Below the pieces are notes generated by a model, which saw only the letters and a program-made list of their open reading frames with translations, was not told the DNA's origin and did no database searches. From Litorivivens lipolytica (GTDB taxonomy: Bacteria > Pseudomonadota > Gammaproteobacteria > Pseudomonadales > Spongiibacteraceae), in NCBI RefSeq assembly GCF_014191715.1, contig NZ_JACHWY010000002.1, forward strand, positions 496,001-560,000: a stretch of 64,000 nt of DNA, given 5' to 3'. The translations under genes and the position numbers were made by a program. Below are positions 47,132-55,417 of this stretch, one piece after another (position 1 is the stretch's first letter; the number at the start of each line of letters is the position of its first letter).

Positions 47132-47142
47132 AAACGTTTACG
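47129..47142. promoter_or_regulatory. LacI-family operator
   Basis: TGTAAACGTTTACG is a near-perfect palindrome with the central CG typical of LacI-family sites. It overlaps the promoter of the operon and lies upstream of a LacI gene at its end, as expected for local repression. Confidence 0.7.
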
Positions 47143-47185
47143 TTGCGTCATTGCTGTCCCTGTTTCTGTAACGCGAGTCTAGGAT

Positions 47186-47467
47186 ATGAATAACAACAGA
47201 CCGCAGCTGAGCCGGCGGCGCCTTATTGGAGGTGTCGCGGTCGCGATCTTTCTCCTCTGGTGTCTTGAGCCTACGGCCTGGCTCTTTTACGAGCTGTACC
47301 ACCTTAGCGGTATCGGCCCCGTTTACTACGGTTACAGCCTGTTTCGCGCGGGCGGCTATTTCTTTGGTCAGTCGCCTTTACATGTACCAGTGAGTTTTCT
47401 GGCTGGACTTATGATTGCGCTGCCCTGGTGGCAGGCCCTGAAATCCTTGATCGGGAGGTCATCATGA
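47186..47467 (+). CDS. Small membrane protein of the dehydrogenase operon, unknown
   Basis: 93 residues. It begins with a twin-arginine-like SRRRLIGG directly followed by a hydrophobic helix (about 14-32) and has a second helix (about 65-82, PVSFLAGLMIALPWW). No haem CxxCH and no iron-sulfur motif. Its start is 55 bp below the promoter/operator, and its stop overlaps the subunit III start (ATGA). I do not recognise the family; by position it could anchor the GMC dehydrogenase complex or link it to the quinone pool. Confidence 0.68.
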   Translation: MNNNRPQLSRRRLIGGVAVAIFLLWCLEPTAWLFYELYHLSGIGPVYYGYSLFRAGGYFFGQSPLHVPVSFLAGLMIALPWWQALKSLIGRSS

Positions 47468-48087
47468 ATCGCAGGCAGTTTCTGGAATGCGCCGCACTGC
47501 TGATTACCGGCGCCACGGCGGCTCAGGCCGGATTTACCTTGACCGAAGAACAGCGGGTCTATCTGGCCACGGCCCCTAACTATATCGCCAAGCCTGGTGA
47601 ATTTCTGCCCGCTGAGCAGAAGGCAACGCTCGCCATGCTCACTGAAACCATTATTCCGCGCACAGAGACGCCGGGTGCAATCGATGCCGGTGTGCCACGT
47701 TTTGTGGAACTGATGGTCTTTGAATGGCTGACTCCAGAGGAGCGCGCCATTTTCCTGAATGGACTCAATGATCTGATGGCGACCACGAAGGAATCCTTTG
47801 GGGCACCTTTTGAAAATTTGAGTGAGAAGCAGAGAACCGGGATTCTGGAAGAACTTGAGGCTGACGCCAGTGACTCTCCTTGGTATGACCTGGGGAATAC
47901 CGGGATGGGAGAGTTTGTTAGCGATGCTCCGTTTATCTGCAAGCTAAAGGAATTCACTATTTGGGGTTTTTTTACTTCTGAGGTGGGCGCGACTCAAGTA
48001 CTGCGTTATGAAGCTATGCCGATGCGCTTCGATGGAGATTACCCGCTAGGTGAAGACGACAGCTCGTGGTCTGGCATGGTGATTTAG
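47464..48087 (+). CDS. Gluconate 2-dehydrogenase subunit 3-like protein, Tat exported
   Basis: 207 residues. The N-terminus MNRRQFLECAALLITGATAAQA is a Tat signal. The body matches the gluconate 2-dehydrogenase subunit III family (LTETIIPRTETPGAIDAGVPRFVE; KQRTGILEELEA). This small subunit folds with a GMC flavoprotein and carries it across the membrane by hitch-hiking, since the GMC partner has no signal. The next gene, 8 bp downstream, is that partner. Confidence 0.88.
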   Translation: MNRRQFLECAALLITGATAAQAGFTLTEEQRVYLATAPNYIAKPGEFLPAEQKATLAMLTETIIPRTETPGAIDAGVPRFVELMVFEWLTPEERAIFLNGLNDLMATTKESFGAPFENLSEKQRTGILEELEADASDSPWYDLGNTGMGEFVSDAPFICKLKEFTIWGFFTSEVGATQVLRYEAMPMRFDGDYPLGEDDSSWSGMVI

Positions 48088-48095
48088 GGGGAAGG

Positions 48096-49796
48096 ATGAA
48101 AGCGATTAATCAGGATTTTGATGCGATTGTCGTGGGCTCTGGCATCTCTGGCGGCTGGGCGGCGAAGGAACTGACTGAGAAAGGTTTGAAGGTGTTGGTG
48201 CTGGAGCGCGGCGCCGAGCTTCGTCACAGTGTGGACTACCTCGGTGAGCACGCGCCCGACTGGAAGTTGCCCTATCAAGGCAAAAAACCTCGTGAGCTCT
48301 ACCGCGAAGAGTATCCGGTACAGAGCACCAGTTACGCCTTCAGTGAAGCAACGCGTCACTTTTTCAACAACGACAAACAGAACCCTTACGTTCGCGACGA
48401 AGGCAAACCCTTTAACTGGATTCGCGCCAACGTGGTTGGCGGGCGTTCTCTGCTCTGGGGGCGTCAGACCTACCGCTGGAGCGAACAGGATTTTCAAGCC
48501 AACGCTCAGGACGGACATGGTATCCCCTGGCCCGTTAGCTACAAGGACCTCGCGCCCTGGTATTCCTACGTAGAAAAATTTATTGGCGTCAGCGGTGAGC
48601 CGCTGGGGCTGGATGAGTTGCCCGACAGCGAGTTTTTGCCGCCGATGGGAATGCACAAAATTGAAAAAACCATCAAAGGACGACTGAAGCGCAAAGCGCC
48701 CGATCTCAAATTGACAATGGGGCGTGCGGCGATTCTGACACAAGATCATAAGGGGCGTGCTGCCTGTCACTATTGCGGCCCTTGTCATCGAGGCTGTTCG
48801 ACCGGTAGTTATTTCAGTTCCCAAAGCTCAACCCTGCCTGCCGCCAAGGCTACCGGCAAACTGACCCTGCGGCCGGACTCTGTTGTCGAAAAACTGATTT
48901 ATGATCCCGACACAAAGCGCATCAGTGAAGTGCGCGTTATCGATAGCCGCACAGGAGAACGTTTCTCTTTCCGCTCCAGAATCGTTTTCCTGTGCGCTTC
49001 GACGGTGGGTTCAACCCAAATTCTGATGAACTCCGCAAATGAATACTTTCCTGAAGGTTTAGGCAATCGCAGCGGTGCTTTGGGTCGTTACATGATGGAT
49101 CACGCGCTGGGAATGTCGGCGTTAGGATTCTTTGTCGATGACATGGATAGCTATTGGTACGGCAATCGACCAAACGGCACCTACATTCCTCGCTTCAGGA
49201 ATCTGAAGCAGCAGGATGAATCACTCGATTTTGTACGAGGTTACGGTTTTCAGGCCAATGTGGTGAGAATGAATTGGCAAACCGGCTTAAACAAGAAAGG
49301 CTTTGGTGCAGACCTGAAAAACTCCCTCCGCAAGCCCGGTATGTGGGTTTGGGCTTTGTCGGCTTTTACCGAGTGTCTGCCTGATAAGCGTAACCGGATG
49401 ACGTTGCACCCAACAAAGAAAGATCGTTTTGGTATTCCGCAAGTCGTGTTTGATGCCACTTGGCGGGAGAACGAGTACAAGTTGTGGGCGGATGCCGTAC
49501 AGCAGGCGGATCGTATTATGAAAGCGGCTGGCGCGGTTTTCTCGATCCAGCAGGACAGCATAGAAGTACCTATGGGGTCCGGTATTCACGAGATGGGTAC
49601 GGCGCGAATGGGGGCTGATCCACAACAGGCGGTGGTTAACGCTAATAATCAAGTGCATGGCATTCCCAATCTGTTTGTGACGGACGGCGCGGCCATGACA
49701 TCCTCATCTTGCGTAAATCCCTCACTTACCTATATGGCCTTTACCGCGCGCGCCTGTGATTTTGCGGTTAAGCAATTGCAAGCGGGTAAGCTTTGA
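48096..49796 (+). CDS. GMC oxidoreductase with ferredoxin-like cysteine motif
   Basis: 566 residues from ATG 48096 (ribosome site GGGGGAAGG). FAD Rossmann motif GSGISGG at 14-20. The C-terminal catalytic part has GIHEMGTARMG and CVNPSLTYMAF, as in GMC sugar dehydrogenases. C224-x2-C227-x2-C230-x3-C234 (CHYCGPCHRGC) suggests an iron-sulfur cluster, as in FAD-glucose and gluconate dehydrogenases. No signal peptide, so it depends on the Tat subunit. Predicted to oxidise a sugar, possibly at C3, in the periplasm. The electron acceptor is not evident, because no cytochrome c gene is adjacent. Confidence 0.88.
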   Translation: MKAINQDFDAIVVGSGISGGWAAKELTEKGLKVLVLERGAELRHSVDYLGEHAPDWKLPYQGKKPRELYREEYPVQSTSYAFSEATRHFFNNDKQNPYVRDEGKPFNWIRANVVGGRSLLWGRQTYRWSEQDFQANAQDGHGIPWPVSYKDLAPWYSYVEKFIGVSGEPLGLDELPDSEFLPPMGMHKIEKTIKGRLKRKAPDLKLTMGRAAILTQDHKGRAACHYCGPCHRGCSTGSYFSSQSSTLPAAKATGKLTLRPDSVVEKLIYDPDTKRISEVRVIDSRTGERFSFRSRIVFLCASTVGSTQILMNSANEYFPEGLGNRSGALGRYMMDHALGMSALGFFVDDMDSYWYGNRPNGTYIPRFRNLKQQDESLDFVRGYGFQANVVRMNWQTGLNKKGFGADLKNSLRKPGMWVWALSAFTECLPDKRNRMTLHPTKKDRFGIPQVVFDATWRENEYKLWADAVQQADRIMKAAGAVFSIQQDSIEVPMGSGIHEMGTARMGADPQQAVVNANNQVHGIPNLFVTDGAAMTSSSCVNPSLTYMAFTARACDFAVKQLQAGKL

Positions 49797-49853
49797 TCTT
49801 TTAAATCTCAGGTTGTCTGTAAAGCAGGCTCGTTTTTAAAAAGGAAGTTCACA

Positions 49854-50708
49854 ATGAAAAACTGGCTAAAACCCGTTTTGCTGAGTTTTCTGGTGCTGCT
49901 GATAGCACTGCTTGGCTATGGCTATTATCAGTTAAAAGCCAACGGGATCATTCCCCGAAAGATTTATGAAACCGAAGCTCCCGTAGTATCTGTTTTCGAC
50001 AAACCGGCGATTCTGGTGTTTACCAAAACCAACGGTTTTATTCACAAAGATGCGATTCCTGTCGCCAAGCAAGTACTGGGTGAGTTGATAGTGGCTGAGG
50101 GCTGGATCGTTTACCAGACCGACAACGGTGCGATTCATACACCGGAGCTGCTGGAAAAGTTCGATGCTATCGTCTGGAACAACGTCTCCGGTGACGTGCT
50201 GACCGCTGATCAGCGTGAGGCCTTGAAACAATGGATTGAAAACGGGGGAGGCTGGTTGGGCATTCACGCTTCCGGCGGCGATTTCAGTTATGAGTGGGAC
50301 TGGTATGTCGACACGCTGATTGGCGCGCAGTTTATTGGTCACACCATGGATCCTCAGTTTCAGGATGCCGATGTCATGGTGGCTGACAAGACCGTCGAGC
50401 TTACCTCGCACCTGCCTGATCCGTGGAGCGTTAAACAAGAGGAGTGGTATGCCTTTGATCAGAATGTACGAGAGAAGGGTTACGAGATTCTGTTAACTCT
50501 GGATGAGTCTAGTTACATCACGCAGGGCGAAACCTGGATAGGCAATGACCGTATGCCCGGCGAGCACCCCATTGCGTGGCGTCATAAACTGGGGCAGGGG
50601 CGTGTACTCTATTCGGCTATTGGTCACCAGCCGCACACCTACAAAGTACCGGAGTATCAAACCTTCCTGACCAAGGCCTTGCATTGGGTGCGGGGCGAAC
50701 AGCAATGA
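49854..50708 (+). CDS. ThuA-domain protein, membrane anchored
   Basis: 284 residues. An N-terminal membrane segment (about 6-25, PVLLSFLVLLIALLGYGYYQL) precedes a ThuA domain: ILVFTKTNGFIHKDAIPV, GGGWLGIHASGGDF, and GQGRVLYSAIGHQPHTY. ThuA proteins take part in trehalose and other 3-keto-disaccharide pathways and have a GATase-like fold. The anchor suggests a periplasmic site, matching the periplasmic GMC enzyme. Overlaps the next start (ATGA). Confidence 0.88.
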   Translation: MKNWLKPVLLSFLVLLIALLGYGYYQLKANGIIPRKIYETEAPVVSVFDKPAILVFTKTNGFIHKDAIPVAKQVLGELIVAEGWIVYQTDNGAIHTPELLEKFDAIVWNNVSGDVLTADQREALKQWIENGGGWLGIHASGGDFSYEWDWYVDTLIGAQFIGHTMDPQFQDADVMVADKTVELTSHLPDPWSVKQEEWYAFDQNVREKGYEILLTLDESSYITQGETWIGNDRMPGEHPIAWRHKLGQGRVLYSAIGHQPHTYKVPEYQTFLTKALHWVRGEQQ

Positions 50709-51898
50709 CAACTATTCCGCGCAAAATCCGCATGGGCATGGTCGGGGGTGGCCCCGGTTCCATGATCGGCCCGATTCACCGCGCCGCTGCTAATCTGGAT
50801 GGTCAGATTGAATTGGTTTGTGGTGTTTTTTCCAGCAAAGCAGATATCTCTAAAGCGCAGGGACGCGAGCTTTTCCTGCCTGATGAGCGCTGTTACGCCT
50901 CATTTGAAGAAATGATGCAACGCGAAGCCCAGTTGCCGAAAGGGGAGCGCATGGATTTCGTCGCGGTCGTGACGCCCAATCACCTGCATTTCCCCGTCGC
51001 AAAAGCAGCGCTGGAAAATGGTTTTCATGTCTTGAGCGATAAACCGGCTACCTTGAATCTGAGCGAGGCTGAGGCGCTGGCGGAATGCGTGCAGAAAAGC
51101 AGTTTGCTCTATGGTCTGACCCATACTTATGCCGGTTACCCGATGATCAAACAGGCCCGCGACATGGTGCGCGAGGGTCGCTTGGGCAAGGTGCGCAAAG
51201 TCTTAGTCGAGTATCCGCAGGGCTGGTTGTCTCAGGCGGGAATAGAAGCGGGTAGCAAGCAGGCCGAGTGGCGGCTTGATCCCGCGCGATCCGGTGCGAG
51301 TACCTGTGTCGGTGATATTGGCTCACACGCTGCACATCTCTCTGAATACGTGATCGGTAGCGCGATTACCGCGATATGCGCCGACCTCGGGTCGGTGGTG
51401 GAAGGTCGTCAAATGGACGATGACGCGGCAATTTTGCTGCGTTTTCAGAACGGCGCGCGCGGGGTGCTGATTGCCAGTCAGATCTGTGCGGGCGAAGAAA
51501 ACAATCTCAAAATTCGGGTTTACGGAGAGCATGGGGGGCTGGAGTGGAATCACACCGACCCGAACACGCTACTGCTTAAACCCCTAGATGCTAACCCACA
51601 AGTATTTCGCGCAGGTGGCCCGGACATGACGCCACTGGCGGCGGCTAATTGTCGTACCCCCGGTGGCCACCCGGAAGGCTATCTGGAAGCCTTCGCCAAT
51701 CACTATCGCAACTTCGCCGGTCAGGTGCGTGCGCGCATTGAAGGTCGTGCTGCGACTGATGTTGAGTTGGATGTTCCGGGCTTGTCTGACGCCCTGCGTG
51801 GCATGCGTTTTATTGAATCAGCGGTGGCGGCTTCGGCCAGTGAAACGAAGTGGTTTTTGCTGCCTGAGCTTCAGCTTTTACAGGAGAACACACCATGA
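50705..51898 (+). CDS. Gfo/Idh/MocA family oxidoreductase
   Basis: 397 residues from ATG 50705, overlapping the ThuA stop. Rossmann start MGMVGGGPGSMIGPIHRAA, family SDKPATLN block, and a long C-terminal domain. It is the length class of inositol- and keto-sugar-acting members found in glycoside operons, where a Gfo protein reduces a 3-keto-sugar or interconverts it with NAD(H). Coupled to the isomerase (ATGA). No signal peptide, so cytoplasmic. Confidence 0.88.
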   Translation: MTTIPRKIRMGMVGGGPGSMIGPIHRAAANLDGQIELVCGVFSSKADISKAQGRELFLPDERCYASFEEMMQREAQLPKGERMDFVAVVTPNHLHFPVAKAALENGFHVLSDKPATLNLSEAEALAECVQKSSLLYGLTHTYAGYPMIKQARDMVREGRLGKVRKVLVEYPQGWLSQAGIEAGSKQAEWRLDPARSGASTCVGDIGSHAAHLSEYVIGSAITAICADLGSVVEGRQMDDDAAILLRFQNGARGVLIASQICAGEENNLKIRVYGEHGGLEWNHTDPNTLLLKPLDANPQVFRAGGPDMTPLAAANCRTPGGHPEGYLEAFANHYRNFAGQVRARIEGRAATDVELDVPGLSDALRGMRFIESAVAASASETKWFLLPELQLLQENTP

Positions 51899-52944
51899 AA
51901 GGTCCGGCTATATTTCTAGCGCAATTTGTTGGCGATGAGCTGCCTTTCAACAGTCTGGATGGGCTCTGTCGCTGGGCCGCAGACCTTGGCTACAAAGGCA
52001 TTCAGCTCCCCACCTTTGAGCGGGGCCTGATCAATCTCGAACAGGCGGCAGAAAGTCAGGATTACTGCGATGAGTTGAAAGGGCGCATCGCCGATGCAGG
52101 GCTCGAAATTTCCGAGCTGTCGACGCATTTGCAGGGCCAGCTGGTTGCGGTGCATCCCGCCTACGATGAGTTGATGGACGGTTTCGCGATTCCCGAAGTG
52201 CGCGGCAATCCCGCTGCGCGACAGGCCTGGGCCGTGGAGCAACTGAAGCTGGCAGCAAAGGCCAGCGAGCGTCTGGGGCTGAAAGCCCATGCGACATTCT
52301 CGGGTGCCTTGTTGTGGCACACCTTTTACCCCTGGCCCCAGCGCCCGGCGGGCCTGGTTGAAACCGGTTTCGAAGAACTCGGTAAACGCTGGCGGCCGAT
52401 TCTGGATGCCTTTGACGAGGCGGGCGTGGATTGCTGCTTCGAAATTCATCCCGGTGAAGACTTGCATGACGGCGCCAGCTTCGAGCGCTTTCTCGAGGCG
52501 GTCGATCACCATCCGCGCGCGGCGATGTTGTACGACCCCAGCCACCTGATTTTGCAACAGCTCGATTATCTCGCCTTTATTGATCACTACCACGATCGCA
52601 TTAAGGCTTTCCATGTGAAGGATGCGGAGTTTCGTCCCAATGGTCGCAGTGGTGTATACGGCGGCTATCAGGGCTGGGTAGATCGCCCGGGGCGCTTTCG
52701 TTCACTGGGCGATGGTCAGATCGACTTCAAAGCCATCTTTAGCAAATTTGCTCAATACGGTTATGAAGGCTGGGCGGTGCTGGAATGGGAGTGCTGTCTG
52801 AAACATCCGGAAGATGGCGCCCGCGAAGGCGCACCTTTTATCCGCGATCATATGATTCGCATGACGGATCGTGCGTTCGACGACTTTGCCGGCGTGGATG
52901 CCGATGAAGCCTTTAATCGTAGGCAGCTCGGTCTTGAAAACTAG
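51895..52944 (+). CDS. Sugar phosphate isomerase/epimerase family TIM-barrel protein
   Basis: 349 residues. AP-endonuclease-2 barrel with apparently complete metal ligands: E in CFEIHPGED, D in LYDPSHLI, H in AFHVKDAEF, E in VLEWEC. Contrast with the altered epimerase at 37069. Translationally coupled to the Gfo gene. It likely isomerises or epimerises an intermediate of the same pathway. Confidence 0.88.
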   Translation: MKGPAIFLAQFVGDELPFNSLDGLCRWAADLGYKGIQLPTFERGLINLEQAAESQDYCDELKGRIADAGLEISELSTHLQGQLVAVHPAYDELMDGFAIPEVRGNPAARQAWAVEQLKLAAKASERLGLKAHATFSGALLWHTFYPWPQRPAGLVETGFEELGKRWRPILDAFDEAGVDCCFEIHPGEDLHDGASFERFLEAVDHHPRAAMLYDPSHLILQQLDYLAFIDHYHDRIKAFHVKDAEFRPNGRSGVYGGYQGWVDRPGRFRSLGDGQIDFKAIFSKFAQYGYEGWAVLEWECCLKHPEDGAREGAPFIRDHMIRMTDRAFDDFAGVDADEAFNRRQLGLEN

Positions 52945-52952
52945 TGAACCAA

Positions 52953-53028
52953 GCGTCATTGCGAGCCCGCGAAGTAATCTAGTTATCAACAAGAGATTGC
53001 TTCGTCGCAGGGCTCCTCGCAATGACGC
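52953..53028. repeat. Palindromic intergenic repeat inside the sugar operon
   Basis: Arms GCGTCATTGCGAGCCCGCG (start 52953) and, on the other strand from 53028, GCGTCATTGCGAGGAGCCC form a 76-bp imperfect inverted repeat; the left arm lacks 7 nt present in the right. The CGTCATTGCGAG...AAGCAATCT sequence resembles a mobile palindromic element common between genes in many bacteria. As RNA it would fold into a long hairpin between the isomerase and the permease. Confidence 0.82.
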
Positions 53029-53074
53029 AGACAGCAAATAATAAAGGCTCTTAAGGGCCTATAAGAGGAATCGT

Positions 53075-54361
53075 ATGAACACGCCACTTGATCGCAAACG
53101 ACTCTTTTTGGTCGGCAACCTTTCGATCTTTATGATTGGCCTCGGCTTTGCCGTACGCGCCAGTATTGCCTCCGACATTCAAGGCGATATTTTCAATCAA
53201 CTGGACCTTGCCCGCTCGGCCGGTTTGGTGGGTGAGGTGTTAGGCGCAACGTTTATCGGCTTTGCGCTTACCTTACTGTTTGGCAGTGCGCTGGTCGACA
53301 AGGTCGGTATGCGTGCCATGCTGCTGTTTTCGGCGCTGGGTTATATCGTCGGCAGTATGCTGGTCGTGGCAGCATCGTTTATGCCGGTGACCAGTGTGAC
53401 CTATTGGCTGATCTTTTTGGGTTTTCTGTTGACCGGTTTGGGATGGGGAGCGGTCGAGGCGGCCAGTAATCCTATGGTGACGGCAATTTACACGGAAGAG
53501 AAAACCCATCGCTTGAATGTACTGCACGCCTGGTGGCCGGCAGGTATCGTAGTTGGTGGCGTGGCGGGCCTTGGCTTTGCCGCACTGGATTTGCCATGGC
53601 AGACCAATCTCCTCATGCTGATCTTGCCGGGTGCGGTACTCGCGTGGCTGACCTTGTCGACGGTATTCCCTGTGACGGAACGCGTTCAGGCAGGTATTTC
53701 TTACGGCGATATGTTTCGTGAGCTTTTCCGCGCACCGGGCTACGTGGTCTGGTTTTTTATCATGATGATCACTGCTGCTGCAGAGTTGGCGCCGGGGCAA
53801 TGGGTAGACCTAGCGCTGTCTAACATTGTGGGTATGCCCGGTATCATCGTTCTGATTTACGTCAGCATGCTGATGTTTGTTATGCGTCATTTTGCCGGCG
53901 TCATCGCCCATCGGATTTCGTCAGTGGGGCTGCTGTTCTTCGGCTGTATTTTTGCGGCAGCTGGGCTCTACGGGCTGAGCTTGTCGACGTCTCCCTTGCT
54001 CGCTTTTATATCCGCCACTTTCTGGGGTATAGGGGTGTGTTATTTCTGGCCGACCATGCTGTCTGTGGTCAGCGAGCGCTATCCGCGCGGTGGCGCTTTG
54101 TTCCTGGGGCTGACGGGTTTCGCGGGTGGTTTGTCGATCCAGTTTGTATTGCCGCAGATGGGCGCCATTTTTGACACAGCGAAGATTCAGGCGGCCGGCG
54201 GTGTGGATCAATTGGCGACTTTGAGCGGGGCCGAGTTGCAGGAGGTCTTGCGATTTGCCTCAGTCGAGTCTTTTCAGGCGGTGGCGCTTTTGCCCCTGTT
54301 ACTGCTGCCGGTATTTGGCTTGATCTGGTGGCGTGACCGTCGGGTATCCAGCGGATCTTGA
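53075..54361 (+). CDS. Sugar MFS transporter (FucP-like)
   Basis: 428 residues, 12 helices. Features such as FLLTGLGWGAVEAASNPMVTAIY and LNVLHAWWPAGIVVGG match fucose permease/FucP-like sugar:H+ symporters. It should import the sugar or keto-sugar handled by the operon. Set apart from upstream genes by the palindromic repeat, followed by the LacI gene. Confidence 0.9.
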   Translation: MNTPLDRKRLFLVGNLSIFMIGLGFAVRASIASDIQGDIFNQLDLARSAGLVGEVLGATFIGFALTLLFGSALVDKVGMRAMLLFSALGYIVGSMLVVAASFMPVTSVTYWLIFLGFLLTGLGWGAVEAASNPMVTAIYTEEKTHRLNVLHAWWPAGIVVGGVAGLGFAALDLPWQTNLLMLILPGAVLAWLTLSTVFPVTERVQAGISYGDMFRELFRAPGYVVWFFIMMITAAAELAPGQWVDLALSNIVGMPGIIVLIYVSMLMFVMRHFAGVIAHRISSVGLLFFGCIFAAAGLYGLSLSTSPLLAFISATFWGIGVCYFWPTMLSVVSERYPRGGALFLGLTGFAGGLSIQFVLPQMGAIFDTAKIQAAGGVDQLATLSGAELQEVLRFASVESFQAVALLPLLLLPVFGLIWWRDRRVSSGS

Positions 54362-54398
54362 GCGCATTAAACTACGTGCGAAATCCGCAGGGAATTCT

Positions 54399-55403
54399 AT
54401 GGTTACCATCAAAGATGTAGCAAAAATGGCCGGCGTATCTATTGCGACGGTCTCGCGAACGCTGGCTGAACCTGAGAAAGTCTCGGAGAAGACGCGCGCA
54501 AAGGTGATGAAGGCCGTGGAGAGTAGTGGCTATGTTACCAATACGCTGGCGCGAAATTTTCGGCGCCGCCGCAGTAATATGGTGGTGGTGCTGGTGCCGG
54601 ATATCGCCAACCCCTTTTTCTCCAATATTATTCAGGGCATTGAACGTGTTGCGCGGCGCCACCAGTACCGCATTCTGCTGGGCGATACCCAGGGCGATGT
54701 GGCAACGGAAAAAGCCTACGCCGATCTGGTTTCCCAGCGACAGGCTGACGGTGTGATCTGTCTGGGGCGCAATATTCCCTTTGCTTACAAAAAAGGCCGA
54801 AAGACGGTCGATCCAAATTGGCCGCCGTTTGCGATGGCCTGTGAATACCATGGTGACATTCCTGTGCCAACCGTGTGTATTGATAATGTGGCCGCGGCCC
54901 GTGATGCGGTAAATCACCTGCTATCGCTGGGTCACCGTCACATCGGGTTTATTAATGGCCCTGAAGATTCACCGCTTTGCGAGGACCGCTTAATCGGTTA
55001 CCGGCAGGCTTTGAAAGCGGCGAAGGTTAAAACCCAGGCCGTCTTCAACGGTGATTTTTCCTTGCAGTCCGGCTATGACCGCATGAATGATTTGCTGAAG
55101 CGTGGCGATTTCACTGCGGTATTTTGCGCCAACGATGAAATGGCCATCGGTGCCCTGCAGGCTTGCCGGGATGCTGGGCTGAAACCTCCCGAAGATATGT
55201 CAGTGGTTGGTTTTGACGATATTGCCTTTGCCGAGTATACCCACCCCAGATTGACCAGCATTCATCAGCCGCGCAATCGAATTGGTGAGCAAGTTATGAA
55301 CTTGATGCTATCCATGCTTGCCGGCAATGCGCCTGACACGCCGCGGCTCGTGTTGCCTCATGAGTTAGTGGTCCGCGAGTCATCGGTCGCCAAGGTAGGG
55401 TGA
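54399..55403 (+). CDS. LacI family transcriptional regulator
   Basis: 334 residues from ATG 54399 (ribosome site AGGGAA). HTH at the N-terminus (TIKDVAKMAGVSIATVSRTLAEPEKVSEKTRAKV), hinge, then a periplasmic-binding-like sugar domain (ADGVICLGR; GFINGPEDSPLCEDRLIGYR; VVGFDDIAFAEYTHPRLTS). It likely represses the operon through the site at 47129. As it lies at the end of the operon, it may be self-regulated. Confidence 0.92.
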   Translation: MVTIKDVAKMAGVSIATVSRTLAEPEKVSEKTRAKVMKAVESSGYVTNTLARNFRRRRSNMVVVLVPDIANPFFSNIIQGIERVARRHQYRILLGDTQGDVATEKAYADLVSQRQADGVICLGRNIPFAYKKGRKTVDPNWPPFAMACEYHGDIPVPTVCIDNVAAARDAVNHLLSLGHRHIGFINGPEDSPLCEDRLIGYRQALKAAKVKTQAVFNGDFSLQSGYDRMNDLLKRGDFTAVFCANDEMAIGALQACRDAGLKPPEDMSVVGFDDIAFAEYTHPRLTSIHQPRNRIGEQVMNLMLSMLAGNAPDTPRLVLPHELVVRESSVAKVG

Positions 55404-55417
55404 ACTTTACGCTACCG

